A DNA stretch of 64,000 bases from Chlamydoabsidia padenii. Its lineage: Eukaryota > Mucoromycota > Mucoromycetes > Mucorales > Cunninghamellaceae. The position numbers were made by a program, and so were the translations under genes. Below the pieces are notes generated by a model. The model did not search any database. It saw only the letters and a program-made list of their open reading frames with translations, and was not told the DNA's origin. Position 1 is the stretch's first letter. Every line of letters begins with the position of its first letter. The stretch spans positions 496,001 to 560,000 of the forward strand of contig JAIWND010000011.1 of NCBI GenBank assembly GCA_025330725.1. The letters run 5' to 3'. Of this stretch, positions 56,627-64,000 are shown in pieces.

Positions 56627-59600
56627 TCTTCGTATATTCCTTATTTATTATACCTCCCTCTTTTGCCTTTTTTTTTTTATTCTACACATTATAGTTTAGA
56701 TATACTCTACTTATTAGTCCCCCCTTCCTTTTATTAATGATTCTTATTTTCGTTTGATACAAAAATTAAATAAACATTATGATACACCTATATGCTCATG
56801 TCTATCTAGTCTCTTTTGTAAAATATCAAAACTATCTTCCTCTTTATGAATATGTCCAAGTAGAGTTAATGCAGCCAGCAGCAACAATGGCTACTATGGG
56901 AAAACGGTAAGCAGAGTATTTGGTGCTGATCTTCATTCTGCTGCTCATTATTCTTACGACAATCATTTGATGTTGGCCTTGTTTGAATCAATTTTACAAT
57001 AAAATAAAATCTTCTTAACATGTCTTTTGTCTTTTCCAACTGCAGAGATCAAACGGGATCTGGTGTCTTCTCCATCCTATGGTGGTAACTTGGGGGTAAA
57101 AAGCGAAAGTGAAGCAGGGGTTCTTTTGCCGGGGGTTTAATTTCAAAAACCGACAGTGCATGAATGTCTCGATCTGGTAAACCAAGTTTGACGGTCAGGG
57201 GTAAAAGTAAGAGACGTTTGAAAAAAAAAATCCCGAGTCTTTTCATGAGATTGACCTGAACATAAGGACAGGCCAACATGAGGGGACGTGGGAAAGTTAA
57301 TACTTGACCGGCCTCTTTTTTTAATATTCAAACCCCGCTATTGTTTGCATGAATCATGAATCTGTGAAAGACCCTCTGTGTGTATATAACCAGAATACAG
57401 TAAAGTTAAAATAGAATAATATTATCGGACGAGAAAAAAAATCTGGCATCAGTTACTCGCACATAAAAGGAACCCCTCTAATCTGCTTGATGAAGTCTGG
57501 ACGACCAACAAGGGTAGTATTCAAAAAGAGGGTACATACAACAGTTTCACCACAGGGTTTATCAACCAAAAGACAATTGAGCTATATATTAAAGTGTGTA
57601 AAAAAACAGAGACACACAAGCCGGGGTTCTAAAATATAGGCATGATGGATCTAAAAAGTAAGAGAGGAAGACAAAGTAGATTCATTTTATTGTATACAGT
57701 TTAAACAAAATAACAAAGTTAAAAAAAGAGGGAATATAAAAAAGGGAGAGGGCCAAACTAACAAAAGTAAAAAAGGAATATAGGGAAGGGAAGAGTGATA
57801 TAATTAACAGAAAGAGAACAGACTTAATTGTTATTGTGGCCTGTATTAAAAAAAAATCCCAATTGTTCAGTATTCTATTTCTATTGACAGTATCATCTTG
57901 AGGAAGTTGTTGTTGGAGCCATCGAAGGATCATCATTATGTTGTTGTTCAGTATGGTCTGGATGTTGCAGCATTTCCAAGTTCAGAAGGATGTTGGTGAT
58001 GGTCGGCCAGAGATGTTTCCGTTCCTTATCATAGTAATGGAGCGTGGAGATCTTGGAAGCTGGTTCAAGACAAAAGAGAGAGGATCAACTTGGGCTACCG
58101 AGACAGAGAGGCGAGCATGGAGTTGGAGACATTGGACCGGATGAGCCTTGCCACACAAACATGATTTCGGAGTACCGCCAGAGAGAGCCAATCGCCATGT
58201 GTTGAACATCGGAACGAGGATCAACTCCGAGCGGCATTGTTGGGAGAAGAGTTAAGGATTCACGTTGCTTGTCCCTGTTGGTTTTCATATAATCTGGAAG
58301 AAATCGTTCGAGTGCAGGATCCAGCTGTTGGTAGCTTTGCCAGAGACTGTGTTTGGTGAGTCATACCCATGATGAATTCCGAATTGCTATCGTGTGTCGG
58401 TATGTGTAGGTGATTTCAAGGAGTAGGTGGAGCAGTGAGTCTTCCGGCATAGTGGTGGATCGGTCGAGGTACTTGAGTCGTAAGATATCGTATCATTCCG
58501 TCATGCTTGGTGTCCGAATCAATTGCTTCCTTACCTTTGTTGACGATCGATCATGGGTCCCAAATATACGTCTGATGCAAGTATCTTGATTGGATTCAAT
58601 TTGTTCTTCAGTCGGTTTTTAATCAAAAGGAGTTATTGTCTGTCCATGTTCAAGTTGAAGTCATAGAAATTGCTTGTAGAGAGTAGTTTGTTGTATCCAC
58701 TGGAGTTGACACCGAGAGAGGACATAATGTTCAGTGATTGGACCAGTTTGCTGGAGTTCGTCTGTACGAGTTGATCACTGTCGATCTTGCCACCATGGGT
58801 GAATTAACAGAAAAAGATCGGATCCAAATTAAACATATCATACGTTGATTTGTATTTCTTGGGCTAGGAGTAAAACCGTTTGATATGTTAAAAAAAAAAA
58901 AAGCAATTCAGCGCAAGTGAGATACACAACTTTACTTATTATGCTTACCTTCAACAAACCATGATCATTGCATCAGATTCACCATAGCACCACTGTCGGT
59001 ACAGTCAAGGCACATCAGGCCGTTCGAGCAGGAGGATTTTGCCACATGTTGTTGGTGTCATTTGCCATAAACGAATCTTGTTGTCTACAAAAAGATAAAT
59101 GGTGAGTGTACACTTTTCTTTTCTGCAAAACACAACATATAATTACCCCGGTAGCTGGCATGTAGGAAGAGAGCGCCGACTTGGTTCAAGAGAGCAGGAT
59201 CAGCGCAAGGTTATTTACACAGGATGGCATCATGTATATATAACAAAAGCACCATAAAATAACTGCAGCACACAACACGTTGCTCCAATTTACCAAAGAG
59301 AGAGAGGGAAAACAGAATCAACGCCATGTCAAAGCTAGTGGAGCATGTCCCAAGGGCCTCGCCCAATCATTAGGTCTATATGATAAAGCAGACATTCGTT
59401 AACCTTTTAACATTAATACGGATATACACTTACGTCCGTCAAAGGTTGATCAAAATGTGGTCAGGTAAAAAAGGTGAGAGAAAGAGAGAGAGACAAAGAA
59501 AAAACCTACAAAGAATGAAAAGTCAAGCCCTCCTGTTTTCATTCCCCGCTTTTGGGGGGATATCCAAAAAATGACGACCCGGTTCCTTTTTCGGTTTCGC

Positions 59601-59743
59601 CATCCCATTGTATTCATTGAATAAAAACTATTTATTATAAAAGTGAAATTTATACATAAAAATAACAATATAAACTAGACTAAATTAACATAAAAAAAAA
59701 AAAAAGGAATGACTATCTATAAAATACATATAAGAGAGAGAGT
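56627..59743. other. 3.1-kb region with a decayed gene and no intact one
   Basis: Includes 3' flanks, near-motif sites at about 57130 and 57327-57337 (TTCAAACCCCG), and a minus-strand coding remnant at about 57890-59220. The stretch 56830-57700 and the stretch 59230-59740 show no convincing gene. Confidence 0.5.
57890..59220 (-). pseudogene. decayed gene with a WD40-like segment
   Basis: Minus-strand pieces that look protein-coding but change frame repeatedly. Around 59190-59060 the text reads LLNQVGALFLHASYR, then, across a good intron (donor near 59147, acceptor near 59088), DNKIRLWQMTPTTCGKILLL; NKIRLW is typical of a WD40 blade. Later pieces include SLWQSYQQLDPALERFLPDY and HYYDKERKHLWPTITNILLN, separated by stops. 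The parent family is not recognised. It could also be a real gene damaged by assembly errors. Confidence 0.35.
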
Positions 59744-61821
59744 TCAAAGGGTGGGGATAGGCTTTTCAACTTCATCACGGACAAGACGACATTCTTTACT
59801 TTTCCCTAGCGTCCAAATCTGATTAAACAGTTCAAAAGAAATTTCTTTGGGATCCTTGATTTCATAAAATTCACCATCACACATGATACAAATGATATTT
59901 TCCTTTTCATAAGGGTGCTTCTTCTTGTCAGGTTGCGACGGCGGGGGTCGAAATTCGATATTGAAAGGACATCCAAACTGACCAATCCGAGACACATGGC
60001 GCCGAAAGTTGGCCAATTTCTTGATATAACTGTACATGTTACCAATCACCATCAGTTCCAGGTACCCATCGTTGGCTTTTTGTGGTTGCCAATGAGCAGG
60101 ATCAGTAGGTCCCGATCGGCCTTCCACAACTTCCAACCCTGAACGAGCATCTCCCCATAGATCAATTTGTCGGCCCCAGATATGTGGGATGTTTTGGATC
60201 ACAAGGTCAATAGGATGTTTGGTGAGACACGGCGGCGTTTGAATTTCGTCTCCTGCATGAATACCGTCTTGTTGCTGGCCATACGGATCTTTGCAGGACA
60301 GTAACGTGGTGGTGGGATCGGCCGAGCTGACAATACGAGAGATAAAGTTGGTGACAGGCGGGAATTTACGATGAAACAACCATTTGGCGCCTTCGATAGT
60401 GTATGCCCAGATATTAGCCCATCGTTTACCCGCCCGACGTTCTTCAAATCCACTGCCCACATACCCCTGAACTCCGATCGAGACGTAATTACACATTTTC
60501 CGTCGCACCGAAGTACAATCTTGAGTTTGTTTCATTTGAGGTACTTGTTGTTGAGAATGATGTTGACATTGTGTAGCGGATGTGAAAGTAGACAGACAAG
60601 GAGGTCGGTTCATGGAGGATGTTTCTTGTTCTTGTTGTTCTTGTTGTTGAGGGGGTTTCTGACTTCCTGCACGACGTACATATCCAGATGCATGACTGGT
60701 GATGACCAATTGCCACACATCTAACCTGGCTGCTTCGCCATGATCTAGTCGGTCGAGAATCAAGGATTCAAGATGTGACAAACGAGGACCCAACACATCA
60801 TCCGTTTTCGTCGTTCGACCCCAACCCAACACTTGAGAGAAATCATTACCTGTACCAAAAGGAATACCTGAGAAAAAAAAAAAAAGGATAGCATTAGTAT
60901 TTCCTTTTTTGTAATTGTCATTCATGCAAAACGCTTACATGAGAAGAATAATAGATCCAAATCAATTCTGTATTGAGCGAGCATTTCAAACACACTCATG
61001 ACCGTCCCATCCCCCCCACCACTCAGGATATGTAAATGCCTGGACATGGAAGGAGGATTCTTCAACCCGGTACAAAGACACTTGTGTTTTGGATGCTGAG
61101 GACAAAACCGTTTAGGCAGTGGGGGCAGTTGATGTTCCCGAATCATATTTTGCACCCACAATATTTTTTCAAATCCCGCCTGACGATCATCGGGGTCCAA
61201 AATATTATGAATCTCCACCTTGACATGGGGACGTTGGCGTAGACGGAATTGCTGGACGGGTAGTTTGATGAGATCATTGCCTTGTTGGTTGCCGGATAGT
61301 GGGTTGACAAAGATGAACAAGAATACCGAGGGACGACCTTCGAGGGCAGTTTCAGGGACACTGACAGATAAGGCTTTGGGTGCTCCTGTGGTATGTCGGC
61401 GTTGGTACTGAGGCATGGAAGACGCCGATAGTGGTCGGTCGATGGAGGTGGTGAAAGGAGTGGATGAATTGGATGAATTGGTCGAGGACGAAGCAGGTGA
61501 TAAGGGTGGGACAGCACTGCATACGCTGAGTTTGTAATTGCTGCTCGAGATCTGATTGGCTCCCACTTGGTTCTTTGCAGGTGGTGTCTTGGATTCCATG
61601 TCGTTCTTTGTAGGTTCGAAAGTCGTAGGTGATGGTATAAAGGTATCTTCTGAGGATATACAAGTAGAGAGAAAGAAAAAAAAAAAGTAAAAGTAAAGGA
61701 TTTAGTTGATAAAAAAAAAGGTGAGTCGGGATTTGAAGATTATTTCATCGCATTACGTCAAGATGTACTACTTACTTGTAGGGGGTTCAAAGGGGTAACT
61801 GATATGATCCACAGCCGTCAT
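59744..61821 (-). CDS. diacylglycerol kinase-type lipid kinase
   Basis: 626-aa protein in three exons (61821-61776, 61649-60939, 60867-59744). The catalytic region opens VFLFIFVNPLSGNQQGNDLI, has the nucleotide-binding LSGGGDGTVMSVFEML (GGGDGT near residues 226-231) and, after the second intron, IPFGTGNDFSQVLGWG, the DAGK signature. The accessory half contains NYVSIGVQGYVGSGFEERRA and IDLVIQNIPHIWGRQIDLWG, matching the DAGK accessory domain. No C1 or EF-hand domains are seen, so this is a compact fungal form. It probably converts diacylglycerol to phosphatidic acid at membranes; specificity is inferred. The first intron holds an exact CGGGATTTGAA motif, and a second exact copy falls within the coding sequence (61168-61178). 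Confidence 0.85.
61727..61737 (+). promoter_or_regulatory. CGGGATTTGAA motif in the first intron of the lipid kinase gene
   Basis: Exact copy (GTCGGGATTTGAAG), 84 bp downstream of the start codon, inside intron 61650-61775. Confidence 0.4.
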
Positions 61822-62836
61822 GAATATGGTTTCTTGTGGAAAGAATAGATTGTAATAAAGAAATGTTTAAAGAATGATAGTAAAGAAAAAAAAAAAGAAA
61901 GAGAAAAAGAGAGAAAGGGAAAGAATAAAGGATCTTTTTTATGTATCGTACTAATTTTTTTTTAAATCACAGTGCCTATGATACAATCATAGCCTGAAAT
62001 CATCGCTGCCACCCAAATTCAGAAATAGACCACTCTGCATGACGGGTTACCAAGAAAAAAGTGCACATGATATTATACATTTAGTTCCAAATTGTTCTCT
62101 CCCGTCCTAGACCCAAACCTTACATCTATCAAAATGATGTCCTTTATATCAAAACATACAAATTAAGTATAAAAAGTGCTTTATGTTTTATTTGTTTTGG
62201 TTAAAAAAAAAAGAAGACTATTCTATTCCAAGTCCTATTGCCTATAAAGAAGAAGAGATTCGTTAGCATGATATTTGTTCAAACCCCGCCTCTAACCGAC
62301 CCCAACTTACCAGTAAAGTAGCCGATTTCCATCATTCCCATTTGATTGACAGTAGTTAGACCCACCCATACAAACGAGATAGTTAGTTCGTCAATAGTGT
62401 CATTGTTCATACCTTGAAGATCACATCCTTTGCCCACTATCATAAAGAGAAGGAAGGGATCTTGGTCAAGTGAAGAGTTCACTTGTGAGATCCAACCTAC
62501 CCATACAGTGCCACTATCACTTTGAGCGAAAAAAAAAGAGGCCAGTGATTCATCAAGATTACCATTGTTCTTTTTGATCCGTTTAGGGAATGAAAAGGGA
62601 AGGAGAATCAAAAAAAAAAAAAAAGGTTGACGGCATTTCGAAACCGGCAATTGATCCCTTGCTCCGCCGTTCCCAACCCCACAGTGGTCAGCAAAATAAG
62701 AGGGCGACATGTGAATTAAAGCCATTCATTCCAATCCCGCATTGGCACGTGAATTCCCCCCTCCCTTCCTTTATTTAAAAACTCACCCCCCCTTTTTTCT
62801 TCTTCTCCCTCTTGTTTACTTTATACAAACGAAATC
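61822..62836. other. upstream region shared by the lipid kinase and SCP2 genes
   Basis: Motif variants at 62278-62288 (TTCAAACCCCG) and 62729-62739 (TTCCAATCCCG, 98 bp before SCP2). A minus-strand frame at about 62222-62600 reads SDSGTVWVGWISQVNSSLDQ and TISFVWVGLTTVNQMGMMEI and could splice to a short last exon. It has no recognised domain and runs into poly-Phe upstream, so I do not call it a gene. Confidence 0.4.
62729..62739 (-). promoter_or_regulatory. motif variant (TTCCAATCCCG) upstream of SCP2
   Basis: Two mismatches to the consensus, 98 bp upstream of the SCP2 start, followed by GCATTGG. Confidence 0.3.
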
Positions 62837-63336
62837 ATGTCTGACATTATTGTACCTGGCTTTAAGGGCTCTGAACTCATTGCTGAATTGAACAAGGCTT
62901 TTGAAGCTTATACTCCTGAAGAACGCGCCAAATTGATCAAACAAGTAAATGGTGTCTTCCAATTCGTCCTCAAGGCTAATGGAAAAGAAGAAATCTTCAC
63001 CGTGGATGTCAAGAAGGAAGGCAAAGTGGTCCGTGGTAAGGGTAACATCAAGCCTGATGCTGTGCTCACATTGTAAGTTAACGAGGTATATGGATTTTTT
63101 TTTTACTAACTCTTTCTTTTTTCTAGGAACGACGCTGACTTTGTTGCTTTGGCTGAAGGCAAACTCAACGGTCAAAAGGCTTACATGTCTGGTAAACTCA
63201 AGGTCAAGGGTCAAATCATGCTTGCTATGGTAAGGAAAAGAAGGAGACAATGAATGGGGTTGACTAACTTTTGTTTGTCTTGTAGAAATTGGATAACGTC
63301 TTCAAGTCTATCAAACCTGCTAATGCCAAACTCTAG
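62837..63336 (+). CDS. SCP2: SCP2-type sterol/lipid carrier protein, probably peroxisomal
   Basis: 129-aa protein in three exons (62837-63072, 63127-63229, 63286-63336). The single SCP2 domain covers nearly all of it: [60 protein letters not shown] and [20 protein letters not shown]. It ends NAKL; AKL fits the PTS1 peroxisomal targeting consensus. The protein should bind fatty acyl-CoA or sterols and feed peroxisomal beta-oxidation. Confidence 0.93.
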
Positions 63337-63625
63337 ATATACGTGTAGTATAGCGCATGTTTGATACATCTGTGTATATAAATATATATATTAACAATGT
63401 AATAAAATGAATATCCATCACAATGGATATCCTTATACAAGTTTTACAAATGTGAATATAGATGATTTAATAATGTTTATTTCTTTACAATTAATGGGTT
63501 GGAAAGGGGAGGGGGGGTAAAGAGATATATAAAAAGTATGTATAGTATGTAACAAGGTATAATATGTATATGTATATGTATATGTAATAAATAGAGGGTG
63601 GGGGGGGGGCAAAGATACAATTATT

Positions 63626-64000
63626 CTATAGGTGATCAGTGATGACCAGCATGGGAACATCCTTCTTCACATTGGGTGAAGATCGCATGAGACGAGGTAA
63701 CCACCGAGGACTGATCAATTTAGCATCCTTCCGTAATCGTCGCATACCCCAAAAGACACCACCAGCCAAGCAAAAGGCAAACACGCCAAACCCAATTCCC
63801 AGTCCTTGTTTTAATGTCATGGTATTAGAGTTGGAGATTACTGTGGATGGTAGACTATCACCATCACTATTACCGCCCGTGGTTTGAGACATGCGTAAAT
63901 CAAATCGACAAGCTGGTTGACTAGGTGGTGGTAACGTGTGGATGGGGGGCAAGGATTGAACCCAGGTCCATGTTGACATGTCGAGGATACCAAAATCGTT
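63626..64000 (-). CDS. 3' end of a Kelch-type membrane protein (start off the right edge)
   Basis: The last ~124 residues of a protein whose 5' part lies beyond base 64000. The first visible residues, NDFGILDMSTWTWVQS, look like a Kelch beta-propeller blade (a conserved -W-W/V pattern). After a Pro/Ser linker there is one transmembrane segment (LGIGFGVFAFCLAGGVFWGM) followed by a basic cytoplasmic tail. Kelch-repeat proteins with a C-terminal anchor are common in Mucoromycota; the rest of the propeller must be seen to confirm. Confidence 0.5.
   Translation of the reverse strand, partial: NDFGILDMSTWTWVQSLPPIHTLPPPSQPACRFDLRMSQTTGGNSDGDSLPSTVISNSNTMTLKQGLGIGFGVFAFCLAGGVFWGMRRLRKDAKLISPRWLPRLMRSSPNVKKDVPMLVITDHL

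Noticed and set aside
62279..62725. 148-codon minus-strand frame upstream of SCP2
   Set aside because: Contains poly-Phe from T tracts and overlaps the SCP2 promoter. A middle portion looks somewhat protein-like, but no family was recognised, so it is only noted in the gap entry.

Overview
The window looks like a gene-dense piece of an early-diverging fungal genome, most likely Mucoromycota (Mucorales-like). I infer this from the many very short introns (about 50-100 bp, GTAAGT-type donors, usually ATAG or TTAG acceptors), compact spacing, long A/T homopolymers, and the gene content: a RalGAP-beta homologue, a FAR1-type factor, a JEN1-type transporter, a Srk1/Rck2-type kinase and a degenerate Mutator-like transposon. 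No taxon was confirmed by a search.

Layout. 1-5.5 kb, all minus strand: the 5' part of an NMA111/HtrA protease, a two-finger C2H2 protein and a seven-beta-strand methyltransferase. 5.7-8.7 kb: a dead Mutator-like element with 221/222-bp inverted repeats, lying in the intergenic space between the methyltransferase and a possible augmin HAUS4-like gene (8.7-9.8 kb). 10-19 kb: a 57-residue YABBY/HMG-like protein in five exons, a 2.5-kb decayed intergenic stretch, a membrane-anchored glycosyltransferase and the kinase. 19.7-26.7 kb: a Gfd2-type DEDDh nuclease, RPL34, mitochondrial RbfA, a pepsin-like protease and a multi-pass GT2 protein. 26.7-29.9 kb: accessory DNA with a recombinase-like remnant, three tandem copies of a repeat and a minisatellite. 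29.9-41.1 kb: a FAR1/polyQ regulator, a MITE-like element, a JEN1-type carboxylate transporter and a RecQ (BLM/Sgs1-type) helicase. 41.9 kb: tRNA-Met(CAT). 43.4-46.7 kb: all four core histones as two divergent pairs. 47-56.6 kb: VPS25, a YCII-domain protein, an HSF-type factor and RalGAP-beta. 57-64 kb: a decayed WD40-like gene, a diacylglycerol kinase-type lipid kinase, SCP2, and the 3' end of a Kelch-type membrane protein.

The most interesting signal is not a gene. The 11-mer CGGGATTTGAA (or its complement) occurs 12 times without mismatch in 64 kb, and at least 15 more sites differ by one or two bases. Most lie about 40-220 bp upstream of start codons, often 90-125 bp, or in a first or second intron. 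The motif reads as an E2F/CDE-like GCGGGA joined directly to a CHR (TTTGAA). The variants found, TTTAAA and TTCGAA, are those tolerated by LIN54/MuvB-type CHR readers in animals. A repeat family in the same window carries the motif too. This suggests a widely used promoter element in this lineage, possibly read by a tesmin/CXC-domain protein; that reader is inference.

Other highlights are three GC-AG introns that all use GCAAGT, a tandem duplication in the RecQ gene that made an extra intron and an 18-nt exon, and a 12-nt micro-exon in the JEN1-type gene. Exon boundaries were set by eye from splice consensus, reading frame and family similarity.
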